The notes under the pieces were generated by a model. That model did not search any database, was not told where the DNA came from, and saw nothing but the letters and a program-made list of their open reading frames with translations. Both the position numbers and the translations under genes were made by a program. Shown here piece after piece: positions 7,312-18,215 of a DNA stretch of 53,182 nt; the stretch's first letter is position 1; every line of letters starts with the position of its first letter. The DNA is taken from contig ONJD01000003.1 of assembly GCA_900317985.1 (NCBI GenBank), positions 1 through 53,182 of the forward strand, given 5' to 3'. This DNA is from an uncultured Eubacteriales bacterium. GTDB taxonomy: Bacteria; Bacillota; Clostridia; Oscillospirales; Acutalibacteraceae.

Positions 7312-10300
7312 ATGGCCAAAGGTAGAATTACCAAGGTCGCCGGCCCCCTTGTCGTCGCGGACGGCATGCGGGACGCCAACATGTACGACGTTGTTCGCGT
7401 TGGTGAAGAGCGACTGATTGGTGAGATTATCGAAATGCACGAGGACCGTGCGTCCGTCCAGGTCTACGAAGAGACTTCGGGACTTGGCACCGGCACGGAA
7501 GTCGTGTCGACCGGTGCGCCTTTGAGCGTTGAGCTCGGCCCCGGTCTGATCACAACGATTTACGACGGTATCCAGAGACCGCTGGAAAACATCCGCGCGA
7601 TGATCGGCAACAACCTCCAGAGAGGTGTTGAGGTCCCGTCTCTGAACCGTGAAAAGAAATGGCACTTCGTCCCCTGCGTCGCTGCAGGCGACACCGTCGT
7701 GCCCGGTGACGTCGTCGGTACCGTCCAGGAGACCGAAGTCGTCAACCACAAGATCATGGTACCCCCGAACTTCAAGGGCGGCACCGTCAAGTCCATCGCG
7801 GAAGGGGACTACACGGTCGAAGAGATCGTCGCGACCCTCACCACCGCCGATGGCGCCGAAGAGCAGGTTGGTCTCATGCAGAAATGGCCGGTCCGTGTCG
7901 GTCGTCCCTACAAGAACAAGATCAACCCCGACATGCCCCTGATCACCGGTCAGCGCGTCGTCGACGCGATGTTCCCGATCGCCAAGGGCGGCGTCGCGGC
8001 CATCCCCGGCCCCTTCGGTTCCGGTAAGACCGTTACCCAGCATCAGCTGGCAAAATGGGCGGAAGCTGAGATCGTCGTCTACATCGGCTGCGGTGAGCGC
8101 GGCAACGAGATGACCGACGTTCTGAACGAGTTCCCCGAGCTGATCGACCCGCATACCGGCAAGTCCCTGATGGAACGTACTGTTCTGATCGCGAACACCT
8201 CCGATATGCCTGTTGCTGCCCGTGAAGCTTCTGTCTACACCGGTATCACCATCGCCGAGTACTTCCGTGACATGGGTTACTCCGTAGCCCTCATGGCCGA
8301 CTCCACTTCCCGTTGGGCTGAGGCTCTCCGTGAAATGTCCGGCCGTCTGGAAGAGATGCCCGGTGAAGAGGGTTATCCCGCATACCTGGGCTCCCGTATC
8401 GCTCAGTTCTACGAGCGTGCCGGCCGCGTCATCTGCCTTGGTGCAGACGGCCGTGAAGGTGCCCTTTCCGCCATCGGCGCCGTTTCGCCTCCCGGTGGTG
8501 ACATCTCCGAGCCGGTCTCTCAGGCCACCCTGCGTATCGTCAAGGTGTACTGGGGTCTCGATGCCGCTCTCGCATATGAGCGTCATTTCCCGGCCATCAA
8601 CTGGCTGACTTCCTACTCTCTGTATGCAGATCAGCTGGGCAACTGGTTCAACACCAACGTTGCCGAAGACTGGATGGCTCTTCGCGGCAGAATGATGACC
8701 ATTCTGACCGAGGAAGCATCCCTGAACGAGATCGTCCAGATGGTCGGTATGGACGCCCTGTCCGACCCCGACCGCCTGAAGATGGAAGCTGCCCGGTCCA
8801 TCCGTGAAGACTTCCTGCATCAGGACGCATTCGACGATGTCGACACGTATTCTTCTTCCAAGAAGATGCATTACATGATGACCATGGTCCTTGCGTTCTA
8901 CGACAAGGCCCTCGACGCTCTCCAGAAGGGCGCGGACATCAAAGATCTCATCGATATCCCGGTCCGTGAGACCATCGGCCGTTTCAAGTACATTGAAGAA
9001 GCCGCCATCGACGAGAACTTCAACAAGATCATGGAGACGCTCGACAATGAGATCGGCGCGGCTCTCACCAACGAACTCGGTGAGATCGAGCTTGCCAACG
9101 GCGAGACCCGCCGCTGCCGCGTCCTGGAAGTCGACGGCACCAACGCTGTCGTCCAGCTGTTCGAAAGCTCCACCGGTATCAACCTCGATGAGTCCAAGGT
9201 CCGTTTCTCCGGACGTCAGATGGAACTGGGTGTGTCGGAAGACATGCTTGGTCGAGTCTTCGACGGTCTGGGTCGTCCGATCGACGGCGGTCCCGAGATC
9301 ATCCCCGAAAAGCGCCTTGACGTCAACGGCGCTCCCATGAACCCCGCTGCCCGGGCATTCCCGGCAGAGTTCATCCAGACCGGTATCTCCGCGATCGACG
9401 GACTGAACACTCTGGTCCGCGGTCAGAAGCTGCCGATCTTCTCCGCATCGGGTCTTCCTCATATGAACCTCGCTGCGCAGATCGCCCGTCAGGCAAAGGT
9501 CCTCGGTAAAGACGAGAACTTCGCCGTTGTCTTTGCTGCTCTGGGTATCACCTTCGAAGAGTCCAACTACTTCGTCGAATCTTTCCGTGAGTCCGGCGCT
9601 CTTGACAGAACCGTCATGTTCTCCAACCTCGCGAACGACCCGGCCGTTGAGCGTATCGCCACCCCGAAGATGGCCCTCACCGCTGCCGAGTACCTCGCAT
9701 TCGAGAAAGACATGCACGTCCTCGTCATCCTGACCGACATCACGAACTATGCGGATGCTCTCCGTGAGGTCTCCGCAGCCCGTAAGGAAGTCCCCGGACG
9801 CCGTGGTTATCCCGGTTACCTGTACACCGACCTTGCCACCATGTATGAGCGCGCAGGCCGTCAGCTGGGCAAGACCGGTTCCATCACGATGATCCCGATC
9901 CTTACCATGCCCGAAGATGATAAGACCCACCCGATCCCTGACCTTACCGGTTACATCACTGAGGGCCAGATCATCCTCTCCCGTGATCTTTATCGTAAGG
10001 GCCTGCAGCCCCCGGTCGACGTTCTTCCGTCCCTGTCCCGTCTGAAAGATAAGGGTATCGGCGAAGGCAAGACCCGTAAAGACCACAAGAACACGATGAA
10101 CCAGCTCTTTGCCGCGTATTCCCGTGGTAAGGACGCGAAAGAACTCATGACCATCCTTGGTGAGGCCGCTCTGACCGACATCGACCTCCTTTACGCCAAG
10201 TTTGCGGACGAGTTCGAACAGAAGTATGTTTCTCAGGGCTACGACAACGACAGAAGCATCGAAGAGACCCTCGACATCGGTTGGGAACTCCTTCGTCTGC

Positions 10301-10362
10301 TCCCGCGTTCCGAGCTGAAACGTATTTCCGACAAACTTCTCGATGAGTATTACGATGCATAA
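7312..10362 (+). CDS. atpA-atpB: V/A-type ATPase catalytic subunit A and subunit B in one open frame
   Basis: One uninterrupted 1016-residue frame encodes what are normally two proteins. Residues 1-587 (to about 9072) are a nearly complete catalytic A subunit with the bulge domain and Walker A GPFGSGKT (233-240). From [11 protein letters not shown] (9073 on) the sequence is subunit B, including [14 protein letters not shown], the SASGLPHMN loop in place of a P-loop, and a complete C-terminus. About 25-30 N-terminal residues of B, the A stop and the intergenic space are absent, so the first strands of the B barrel are lost. In the A3B3 head the A C-terminus and B N-terminus lie at opposite ends, so a linkerless fusion is structurally awkward. 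A real deletion and an assembly error are both possible. ATG 7312 is chosen over GTG 7300 because the AAAGGCGAG site abuts the latter. Confidence 0.85.
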   Translation: MAKGRITKVAGPLVVADGMRDANMYDVVRVGEERLIGEIIEMHEDRASVQVYEETSGLGTGTEVVSTGAPLSVELGPGLITTIYDGIQRPLENIRAMIGNNLQRGVEVPSLNREKKWHFVPCVAAGDTVVPGDVVGTVQETEVVNHKIMVPPNFKGGTVKSIAEGDYTVEEIVATLTTADGAEEQVGLMQKWPVRVGRPYKNKINPDMPLITGQRVVDAMFPIAKGGVAAIPGPFGSGKTVTQHQLAKWAEAEIVVYIGCGERGNEMTDVLNEFPELIDPHTGKSLMERTVLIANTSDMPVAAREASVYTGITIAEYFRDMGYSVALMADSTSRWAEALREMSGRLEEMPGEEGYPAYLGSRIAQFYERAGRVICLGADGREGALSAIGAVSPPGGDISEPVSQATLRIVKVYWGLDAALAYERHFPAINWLTSYSLYADQLGNWFNTNVAEDWMALRGRMMTILTEEASLNEIVQMVGMDALSDPDRLKMEAARSIREDFLHQDAFDDVDTYSSSKKMHYMMTMVLAFYDKALDALQKGADIKDLIDIPVRETIGRFKYIEEAAIDENFNKIMETLDNEIGAALTNELGEIELANGETRRCRVLEVDGTNAVVQLFESSTGINLDESKVRFSGRQMELGVSEDMLGRVFDGLGRPIDGGPEIIPEKRLDVNGAPMNPAARAFPAEFIQTGISAIDGLNTLVRGQKLPIFSASGLPHMNLAAQIARQAKVLGKDENFAVVFAALGITFEESNYFVESFRESGALDRTVMFSNLANDPAVERIATPKMALTAAEYLAFEKDMHVLVILTDITNYADALREVSAARKEVPGRRGYPGYLYTDLATMYERAGRQLGKTGSITMIPILTMPEDDKTHPIPDLTGYITEGQIILSRDLYRKGLQPPVDVLPSLSRLKDKGIGEGKTRKDHKNTMNQLFAAYSRGKDAKELMTILGEAALTDIDLLYAKFADEFEQKYVSQGYDNDRSIEETLDIGWELLRLLPRSELKRISDKLLDEYYDA

Positions 10363-10377
10363 TCAGGAGGCATAATA

Positions 10378-11040
10378 GTGGCAATTCTCAACGTCAACCC
10401 GACGAGAATGGAACTCACCAACTTGAAGGGTAAGCTGAGTACCGCGACTCGCGGCCACAAGCTCCTGAAAGACAAGCGCGATGAGCTCATGCGAGAATTC
10501 ATCGACCTTGTGCGTGAGAACAAAGAGGTCCGCCGCGAAGTGGAGGCCGGCATCGCCAAAGCCAACCAGCATATGGCCATTGCCCGGTCTGTCATGTCCG
10601 ACGAGTCCCTCAATGTTGCACTGATGCTTCCTATGCAGGAAATGAGCCTCGACATCTCCAGTAAGAACGTCATGTCCGTCAACATCCCGGTCTTCGACAT
10701 CCAGTACAAGACCGCCGATGAGAACGACATCTACTCTTACGGTTATGCGTTCACTTCCAGCGACCTTGACGACGCCGTCAAAGCATTGTCCGACATCATG
10801 CCGAAGATGATGCGCCTGGCTGAGATCGAAAAATCCTGCCAGCTGATGGCCGCCGAGATCGAAAAGACCAGACGTCGCGTCAACGCACTCGAACACGTCC
10901 TCATTCCGAACTACCAGGATACCATCCGGTACATTCGAATGAAGCTCGACGAGAACGACCGTGCTACCACGACCCGACTGATGAAGGTCAAAGATATGAT
11001 GCTGGAAGAAGCTCATCACTACTCGGAACGGGAATATTGA
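10378..11040 (+). CDS. atpD: V/A-type ATPase subunit D (central shaft)
   Basis: The 220-residue protein is the long coiled-coil shaft subunit that rotates inside the A/B head. It starts MAILNVNPTRMELTNLKGKL, the classic subunit D motif, and has long N- and C-terminal helices around a small central domain. The start is GTG 10378, 7 nt after AGGAGG. It is the last gene of the operon and is followed by a strong terminator. Confidence 0.93.
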   Translation: MAILNVNPTRMELTNLKGKLSTATRGHKLLKDKRDELMREFIDLVRENKEVRREVEAGIAKANQHMAIARSVMSDESLNVALMLPMQEMSLDISSKNVMSVNIPVFDIQYKTADENDIYSYGYAFTSSDLDDAVKALSDIMPKMMRLAEIEKSCQLMAAEIEKTRRRVNALEHVLIPNYQDTIRYIRMKLDENDRATTTRLMKVKDMMLEEAHHYSEREY

Positions 11041-11051
11041 ACAAAAGTAAG

Positions 11052-11086
11052 CGGCTGAGACGTTTTGTCTCAGCCGTTGCTTTTTT
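11052..11086 (+). terminator. Terminator of the ATPase operon
   Basis: CGGCTGAGAC (11052-11061) pairs perfectly with GTCTCAGCCG (11067-11076) across a 5-nt loop, followed by TTGC and six T residues. Confidence 0.92.
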
Positions 11087-11095
11087 ATGTGACTT

Positions 11096-11124
11096 TTGAT
11101 AGAGTATATAGGATTTTATAGATA
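11096..11124 (+). promoter_or_regulatory. Possible promoter of the helicase gene
   Basis: TTGATA (11096-11101), 17-bp spacer and TAGATA (11119-11124). The region is AT-rich and alternative -10 matches exist, so the exact placement is weak. Confidence 0.35.
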
Positions 11125-11160
11125 TCTGTATTTTTCTTATATAAGAAGGAGGTGAGACCG

Positions 11161-11709
11161 GTGTCGGAAAACAGCGGCATGTTCCAGCGGTTTGTGAAAA
11201 ACTACGTGAAGTATCTGCGGGCAAAGACCAAGAAGCAGGTGGGGAACGACTACTGGGAGAAGTATATCGCCGAACACCCCGCGGAAGAGGGCGCGAACCG
11301 GTCTGCCCTCAAACAGGCGGTCCTGAAAGAGTACCGGGACTCCGAACAGTACATGACGGACCTCGACATGGCGCTCTGGAACAACGAAGAGCTCCAGGGC
11401 ATCCTCACCGAGGACCCCGAAGAGATGGCGAAGCTGAAGTCCATCTTCGACAGTGAGATCGGTCTCATCCTTCGTCGACTTCCTCACACAGAAACTCGAG
11501 AAATACTTCACGACACAGCGGGTCCGGGTCTTCACGAAGAGTATGGACGGCAACCCGGTCTCCGTCAGCTGGCTGAACGCCGACAACGTCGGGGACTACC
11601 TGCGCGTCTACGGCGACATCGGACTGCTCGAACCCATCCTCTACAAATACGTCCTTCAGGGCATGCCTCCCGCATACAGCTTCGCGCTCGAGGTGTCCCA
11701 TCGCTATAA
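11161..11709 (+). CDS. N-terminal fragment of the SUV3-like helicase, before the frameshift
   Basis: GTG 11161 follows an almost perfect AGAAGGAGGTGA site by about 5 nt and opens a frame (MSENSGMFQRFVKNYVKYL...) that reads as a plausible soluble, charged domain up to about residue 100 (near 11465). After that the frame turns into an Arg/Leu/Pro-rich string (LRRLPHTETRE...) typical of out-of-frame GC-rich sequence, and the helicase continues in the +1 frame. I infer that this is the true start of the helicase and that the part after about 11470 in this frame is not real protein. A corrected gene would be about 759 residues (11161-13438). Confidence 0.6.
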   Translation: MSENSGMFQRFVKNYVKYLRAKTKKQVGNDYWEKYIAEHPAEEGANRSALKQAVLKEYRDSEQYMTDLDMALWNNEELQGILTEDPEEMAKLKSIFDSEIGLILRRLPHTETREILHDTAGPGLHEEYGRQPGLRQLAERRQRRGLPARLRRHRTARTHPLQIRPSGHASRIQLRARGVPSL

Positions 11710-13438
11710 ACTGCCGAAGACCGGCGCATTCGTGTCGAAGTCGGCAGCGGAGATCACGGCGGCGGGCCTCATGGGCAACGTCTACCGCGACCTCTATGAT
11801 CGCTTCACGACCGAGTACGTCGTCGCTCTTCTCAAGAAGAACGGCCGTTACGGGAAGCTCATGAAGCACTATGAGAGCGAAGTCAAGCGGCTCCGCCATC
11901 TCCATGAGAACATGCTCCGGGAGATCCCGGACAACTATATCGATCTCTACCCGCTGGCACGGCGCATGGACCGTCATTTCATCATCCACGCCGGCCCCAC
12001 GAACAGCGGCAAGACCTACCAGGCCATCGAAGCGCTGAAAAAAGCGGAGACCGGCATCTACCTCGGTCCGCTGCGTCTGCTCGCCTATGAGCAGTTCGAG
12101 GCGATGAACATGGACATGGTCCCCTGCAATCTGCTGACCGGGGAAGAGACCATCGACGTGCCCGGTGCCCGCCACCAGGCCTCCACCGTCGAGATGCTGA
12201 ACCTCTCCACGATCTACGACTGTGCCGTCATCGACGAGGCACAGATGATCGCCGATAAAGACAGAGGCGGCGCCTGGACCACCGCGGTCCTGGGTGTCTG
12301 TGCCGAAGAAGTGCATATCTGCTGCGCGATGAACGCGGTGGAGCTTCTCATCCATCTCATCGAGGACTGCGAAGACACCTATGAGGTCGTCTACCACCAG
12401 CGGCAGACGCGTCTCGCCCTCGACAACGAGAACTTCGACTTTCCGGGTTCTGTCCGCGAGAAGGACGCCCTCATCGTGTTCTCCCGCCGGAACGTACACG
12501 CCGTGGCCTCGGAACTCCAGCGGCGCGGCGTCCTCTGCAGCGTCATCTACGGCGCGCTGCCGTACGATGTCCGCCATGAGGAGGCCCGCAAGTTCATGAA
12601 CGGGGAGACCCAGGTGGTCGTCGCGACGGACGCCATCGGCCTCGGCATGAACCTGCCCATCCGCCGCATCGTCTTCCTCGAACAGTCGAAGTTCGACGGG
12701 GAAGAGGTCCGCTATCTGAAGCCGGATGAAGTCCAGCAGATCGCGGGACGCGCCGGACGGCGGGGCATGTACGAGATCGGCTTCGTCAACTCGTTCGGCG
12801 AAAAGCGGTTCATCCGCAAACAGCTCCTGACCGAGAACCCCGCTCTGACCTCAGCGGTCATCGATTTCCCGCCGTCCCTGCTCGGACTCGACGCGAGCCT
12901 GTCCGACATCCTGAAACGGTGGAACGACATCCCGGAAAAAGAGGGTTACCACAAAGCGGACCTCACGCTGAAGATCGAGCTCTGCGAACTGCTCGAAACG
13001 CTGTCCGATGACAAAGATCTCATCTACCGGTTCCTGTGCATCCCCTTCGACGAAAAAGAGGACGCGCTCCGCGAACTCTGGGTCCGGCTGTTCCTGCAGG
13101 AACAGGCAGGGGAGACGGTCCGGGCGATCGACTATCTGCCGTACTCGGGCGAACTGCCGAACAAAGTGGATCTGCAGGACCTCGAATACGCCTACAAGGT
13201 CTGCGACCTCATCTATTACTACCTCGAACGCTTCGGCAACGACGAAGAACTGCCGGCGGTCCGGGAAGAAAAACGGGTCATCTCCGAGGGCATCACCGAG
13301 CTCCTCGAGAAGCAGCAGCTGCCGGAAAACCGGTGCAAACGCTGCGGCCGGAGACTGCCCTGGAATTACCGATACCGGGTGTGTGAATCCTGCCATCTGA
13401 GGGCCCGCACGGGCTATGGCAGAAGAAGACGCCGGTAA
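11453..13438 (+). CDS. SUV3-like DExH RNA helicase (main part, frameshifted from its start)
   Basis: The frame carries a superfamily 2 helicase core close to the mitochondrial-degradosome helicase SUV3: motif I GPTNSGKTYQA (about residue 180), motif II DEAQ (VIDEAQMI), motif V ATDAIGLGMNLPI and motif VI QIAGRAGR. The C-terminal tail has a four-cysteine zinc-ribbon-like knuckle (CKRCG...CESC) followed by a basic stretch. A role in RNA unwinding or turnover is inferred from the family. The first possible start, GTG 11453, has no ribosome site; the genuine start is probably GTG 11161, and a single-base frameshift lies between 11438 and about 11490. It may be a broken gene, a sequencing error or, less likely, programmed shifting. 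Confidence 0.8.
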   Translation: MRSVSSFVDFLTQKLEKYFTTQRVRVFTKSMDGNPVSVSWLNADNVGDYLRVYGDIGLLEPILYKYVLQGMPPAYSFALEVSHRYKLPKTGAFVSKSAAEITAAGLMGNVYRDLYDRFTTEYVVALLKKNGRYGKLMKHYESEVKRLRHLHENMLREIPDNYIDLYPLARRMDRHFIIHAGPTNSGKTYQAIEALKKAETGIYLGPLRLLAYEQFEAMNMDMVPCNLLTGEETIDVPGARHQASTVEMLNLSTIYDCAVIDEAQMIADKDRGGAWTTAVLGVCAEEVHICCAMNAVELLIHLIEDCEDTYEVVYHQRQTRLALDNENFDFPGSVREKDALIVFSRRNVHAVASELQRRGVLCSVIYGALPYDVRHEEARKFMNGETQVVVATDAIGLGMNLPIRRIVFLEQSKFDGEEVRYLKPDEVQQIAGRAGRRGMYEIGFVNSFGEKRFIRKQLLTENPALTSAVIDFPPSLLGLDASLSDILKRWNDIPEKEGYHKADLTLKIELCELLETLSDDKDLIYRFLCIPFDEKEDALRELWVRLFLQEQAGETVRAIDYLPYSGELPNKVDLQDLEYAYKVCDLIYYYLERFGNDEELPAVREEKRVISEGITELLEKQQLPENRCKRCGRRLPWNYRYRVCESCHLRARTGYGRRRRR

Positions 13439-13453
13439 ATCGCCAAATAATGC

Positions 13454-13482
13454 TTGACTTTAGCGTAGTAATACGGTAATAT
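13454..13482 (+). promoter_or_regulatory. Promoter of the histidine operon
   Basis: -35 TTGACT (13454-13459), 17-bp spacer, -10 TAATAT (13477-13482). It lies 61 bp before the hisZ start and is the only good promoter seen before the ten his genes. Confidence 0.8.
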
Positions 13483-13498
13483 GCTACTAAACTAAAGT
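13457..13498. promoter_or_regulatory. Candidate operator of the histidine operon
   Basis: ACTTTAGCGTAGTA (13457-13470) and TACTAAACTAAAGT (13485-13498) are inverted arms matching at 12 of 14 positions around a 14-bp gap. The repeat covers the end of the -35, the spacer and the -10, so a bound repressor would occlude polymerase. No T-box or his leader peptide is visible, which makes repression at this site the most likely control. A TrpR-like YerC/HisR regulator is a plausible ligand but this is inference. Confidence 0.6.
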
Positions 13499-13514
13499 AA
13501 CACAGGAGGACACT

Positions 13515-14639
13515 ATGCTCGACGAAGGCATCCTGAAAACGGAAGAACGGGCGGCGATCACGCTCCGTACTCTCTACTCCAAATACGGCTACCAGCCCTA
13601 TAAAATGAGCAAATTCGAGGAATACGACCTCTATGCCCGCAACAAGGACTTTCTGGTCAGCGACAGTGTCATCACGTTCACCGATACCACCGGTAAACTG
13701 ATGGCGCTGAAACCGGACGTTACCCTGTCGATCATCAAGAACTATCAGGATGAGCCCGGTGTCACGCAGCGTGTCTATTACAATGAGAACGTCTACCGCG
13801 TGTCTGACGAGACGCATCAGTACAAGGAGATCCTCCAGACCGGCCTTGAATGCATGGGCGAGATCGATTTCTTCAACCTCTGCGAAGTCCTCTCTTTGGC
13901 CGTGGAAAGCCTGCGGTCCCTCTCCGGCGAATTCGTCCTCGAGATCTCCCACATGGGCATCCTCTCCGGGCTTCTGAATTCCGCGGATGTGGACAAGGCG
14001 TTCATCGAGCAGATCTCCACGCTCATCGCCGACAAGAACGCCCACGAGATCCCGAGGGTCTGCGAGCAGTTCGATGTTCCGCAGGAACTCTGCGACAAAC
14101 TCGTCCGCTTCGTCGGGGTCTACGGCACCCGGGACAAGGTCCTCGCCGAACTCGAGACCTTGTGTGAAGGGGAAGAGATGGAGGCCGCTCTTCAGCAGCT
14201 GAAAGACCTTTCCGCGGAACTGGACGGCTGGAAAGACGCCTCCCGCATCCGCTTCGATTTCTCTCTGGTCAACGATATGCGTTATTATGACGGGATCGTG
14301 TTCCAGGGCTATGTGGAAAACATCCCCGATGTCATCCTCACCGGCGGGCAGTACGACCGGCTGATGAAGCGCATGGGACGCAAGTCCGGCGCCATCGGGT
14401 TCGCGCTTTACCTCGACCTGCTCGACAGTTTCCTGTCGGAACGGACCACCTACGATGTGGACGTCATCCTTCTTTATGATGACGACGCCGACCTCACGCT
14501 CCTGAAGGAGATGGTGGCGACCTACATCAAGAAGGGCCTCACGGTCTCGGTCCAGAAGCAGGCTCCGAAGAAACTGAGCTGCCGTCAGCTCGTGAGATTC
14601 AACAACAAGGGGGTCGAGATCCTTGAAACAAATGATTAA
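13515..14639 (+). CDS. hisZ: ATP phosphoribosyltransferase regulatory subunit HisZ
   Basis: The 374-residue protein is a histidyl-tRNA-synthetase-like paralogue that lacks the aminoacylating role. It binds short-form HisG to give an active, histidine-regulated ATP phosphoribosyltransferase. Visible synthetase-like motifs are LMALKPDVTLSIIKNY, the ETHQYKEILQTGLECMG segment and the GGQYDRLMKRMG block near residue 277. ATG 13515 follows AGGAGG. It is first in the operon and overlaps hisG by 17 nt. Confidence 0.93.
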   Translation: MLDEGILKTEERAAITLRTLYSKYGYQPYKMSKFEEYDLYARNKDFLVSDSVITFTDTTGKLMALKPDVTLSIIKNYQDEPGVTQRVYYNENVYRVSDETHQYKEILQTGLECMGEIDFFNLCEVLSLAVESLRSLSGEFVLEISHMGILSGLLNSADVDKAFIEQISTLIADKNAHEIPRVCEQFDVPQELCDKLVRFVGVYGTRDKVLAELETLCEGEEMEAALQQLKDLSAELDGWKDASRIRFDFSLVNDMRYYDGIVFQGYVENIPDVILTGGQYDRLMKRMGRKSGAIGFALYLDLLDSFLSERTTYDVDVILLYDDDADLTLLKEMVATYIKKGLTVSVQKQAPKKLSCRQLVRFNNKGVEILETND

Positions 14640-15254
14640 CGTCGCGCTCCCGAAAGGACGTCTCGGCGAAAAGGTCTACTCGATGTTCGAGGCCGCCGGC
14701 TACGAATGCCCCTCCATCCGCGAGAAGAACCGCAAGCTCATCTTCGAGAACGAGGAGACCGGCGTCCGCTACTTCTGGGTCAAGCCCTCCGATGTGGCGA
14801 TTTACGTCGAACGAGGTGCCGCCGACATCGGTGTCGCCGGCAAGGATATCCTCGAAGAGTACCGGCCGAATGTCTATGAACTCCTGGACCTTAAGACCGG
14901 CGTCTGCAAGATGATGGTCGCGGCCCGTTCGGACTTCCATGACGACCACTCGAAGACCTTGCGTGTAGCTACGAAATTTGTTAATATTGCAAGGAATTAT
15001 TATGCCGGAAAGAGCCGTGATATCGACATCATCAAGCTCAACGGCTCCATCGAGATCGCGCCCATTTTAGGCCTCTCCGATGTCATCGTGGACATCGTCG
15101 AGACCGGCACGACGCTGAAGGAAAATGACCTTCAGGTTTACGAGGATATTTTCCCGATCTCGGCACGGCTCATCGCCAACAAGTCCAGCTTCCAGTTCAA
15201 GACGGAACAGATGGAAGAACTGGTCGCATCTCTCAAGAAACAGGTGGAAGAAGC

Positions 15255-15258
<4 letters not shown>
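14623..15258 (+). CDS. hisG: ATP phosphoribosyltransferase catalytic subunit, short form
   Basis: This enzyme catalyses the first step of histidine synthesis, joining ATP and PRPP. At 211 residues it is the short form without the C-terminal ACT-like regulatory domain, consistent with the neighbouring hisZ. Motifs include NVALPKGRLGEKV at the N-terminus and the PRPP-binding DIVETGTTLKEN (about residue 153). TTG 14623 is preferred because AAGGGGG lies 9 nt upstream; ATG 14632 would be 18 nt away. Confidence 0.93.
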
Positions 15259-16535
<1,277 letters not shown>

Positions 16536-16546
16536 GGAGTTTTGTT

Positions 16547-17626
16547 ATGAGCAAGTATTTCTCTTCGAGATTTGCCTCCCTCGAGCCCTATGTCCCGGGC
16601 GAACAGCCGCAGGACATGAGCTATATCAAACTTAATACCAATGAATCGCCCTTCGACCCGCCGAAGGAGGTCGTCCCGGTCATCCGGGAGGCCGCGCGCA
16701 GCATCCGTCTCTATTCGGACCCCGAAAGCAATGAACTGCGCCAGGCCATCGCCGACTACTACGGTCTCGAACCGGAGAACGTCATGGCCACCAACGGGTC
16801 GGACGAAGCGCTGAACTACGCCTTTATGGCCTTCTGCGACGAGGAGCACCCCATCGTGTTCCCGGAGATCACCTACGGGTTCTACCCGGTCATCGCGAAG
16901 CTCAACAATATCCCGTATGAGACGATCTCTCTGCGGGAGGATTACACGATCGACGTCCGGGAGTACGAGGGCATCAACAAGAACATCTGCATCGCCAACC
17001 CCAACGCGCCGACGGGCATCGCCCTGTCGCTGGAGGAAGTCGAGCAGATCGTCCGCACGAACCCCGACAACATCATTATCATCGACGAGGCCTATGTGGA
17101 CTTCGGCGCCCGCTCGGCGGTCCCGCTGCTCTACCGGTATGACAACCTGCTCATCACCCAGACCTTCTCGAAGTCCCGCTCGCTCGCGGGCGGCCGGCTC
17201 GGGTTCATCCTGGGTGCCAAGGACCTCATCGCCGATATGAACACGCTGCGGAACGCGTCGAACCCCTACAACATCAACCGCATGACGGCCAAAGCCGGCA
17301 TCGTCACACTGCGGGAAAACACCTATTTCAAGAACAGCTGTCAGGCCATCCAGTTCAACCGGCGATACACGAGCCGCGCTCTGGAAGCCCTCGGGTTTGA
17401 GATCCTGCCCTCCAGCGCGAACTTCCTGTTCATCCGCTCCGAGCGGATCGGCGGCGAGGAACTCTACCTCAGGCTGAAGGAAAAAGGCGTGCTGATCCGC
17501 CATTTCTCCGACCCGAAGATCAGCGACTGGAACCGCGTGACCATCGGAACGAAAGTCCAGATGGACAAGTTCCTCGCAAAAGTCGAAGAGATATTCGTCG
17601 AACAGGATGAAGAAGGAGCAAAATAA
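16547..17626 (+). CDS. hisC: Histidinol-phosphate aminotransferase
   Basis: This PLP enzyme converts imidazole-acetol phosphate to histidinol phosphate. The 359-residue class I/II aminotransferase has ATNGSDEAL (phosphate loop), NPNAPTG, IIDEAYVDFG (PLP-ring aspartate) and the lysine motif TFSKSRSLAGGRLGF. TAAGGAG precedes the ATG. Its stop codon overlaps the hisB start by one base (TAATG). Confidence 0.95.
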   Translation: MSKYFSSRFASLEPYVPGEQPQDMSYIKLNTNESPFDPPKEVVPVIREAARSIRLYSDPESNELRQAIADYYGLEPENVMATNGSDEALNYAFMAFCDEEHPIVFPEITYGFYPVIAKLNNIPYETISLREDYTIDVREYEGINKNICIANPNAPTGIALSLEEVEQIVRTNPDNIIIIDEAYVDFGARSAVPLLYRYDNLLITQTFSKSRSLAGGRLGFILGAKDLIADMNTLRNASNPYNINRMTAKAGIVTLRENTYFKNSCQAIQFNRRYTSRALEALGFEILPSSANFLFIRSERIGGEELYLRLKEKGVLIRHFSDPKISDWNRVTIGTKVQMDKFLAKVEEIFVEQDEEGAK

Positions 17627-18213
17627 TGAGAACCAGTGAGATCATCCGCAACACCGCGGAGACGAAAATCAGTCTGAAACTGGACCTCGACGGGACCGGC
17701 AAGAGCAACATTGCCACCGGCGTCGGGTTCCTCGACCACATGCTGACTCTGTTTGCCCGTCACGGCCGGTTCGACCTCGATGTCACCTGTGACGGCGACA
17801 CTTATGTCGACTTCCACCACACGACGGAGGACATCGGCATCGCCCTCGGCATGGCCTTCACGGAGGCTCTGGGGGAGAAGCGGGGCATCGTCCGCTACGG
17901 CAGCACCATCCTGCCGATGGATGAATCGCTCATCCTGTCCGCGGTCGACATCTCCGGGCGCAGCTTCCTTGCCTATGACTGCGATATCCCGACTCCGAAA
18001 GTCGGCGATTTCGACACCGAACTCGCGGAAGAGTTCTGGTACGGCTTCACCCGCAAGGCGGAGCTGACCCTGCACATCAAACAGCTCGCGGGGACCAATT
18101 CGCACCACATCATCGAGGGCACGTTCAAATCCGTTGCCCGCACACTGAAAGATGCTGTGGCGATCGACCCTGCATACAAAGACGAGATCCCCTCGACGAA
18201 GGGAGTCCTGTAA
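17626..18213 (+). CDS. hisB: Imidazoleglycerol-phosphate dehydratase
   Basis: The 195-residue, monofunctional dehydratase dehydrates imidazoleglycerol phosphate. It has the metal-binding DHMLTLFARHG, HHTTEDIGIALG and SHHIIEGTFK motifs. It lacks a fused phosphatase domain, which fits the separate PHP-type histidinol phosphatase at the end of the operon. Confidence 0.96.
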   Translation: MRTSEIIRNTAETKISLKLDLDGTGKSNIATGVGFLDHMLTLFARHGRFDLDVTCDGDTYVDFHHTTEDIGIALGMAFTEALGEKRGIVRYGSTILPMDESLILSAVDISGRSFLAYDCDIPTPKVGDFDTELAEEFWYGFTRKAELTLHIKQLAGTNSHHIIEGTFKSVARTLKDAVAIDPAYKDEIPSTKGVL

Positions 18214-18215
18214 GC

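Noticed and set aside
6919..10086. Very long antisense open frame opposite the ATPase A/B region
   Set aside because: It has no recognisable protein features. Long antisense frames arise from the strong GC third-position bias of the real gene, and no ribosome site or promoter supports it.
13439..13514. T-box or attenuator before the his genes
   Set aside because: The space is too short, with no T-box sequence, specifier loop or terminator; an operator fits better.
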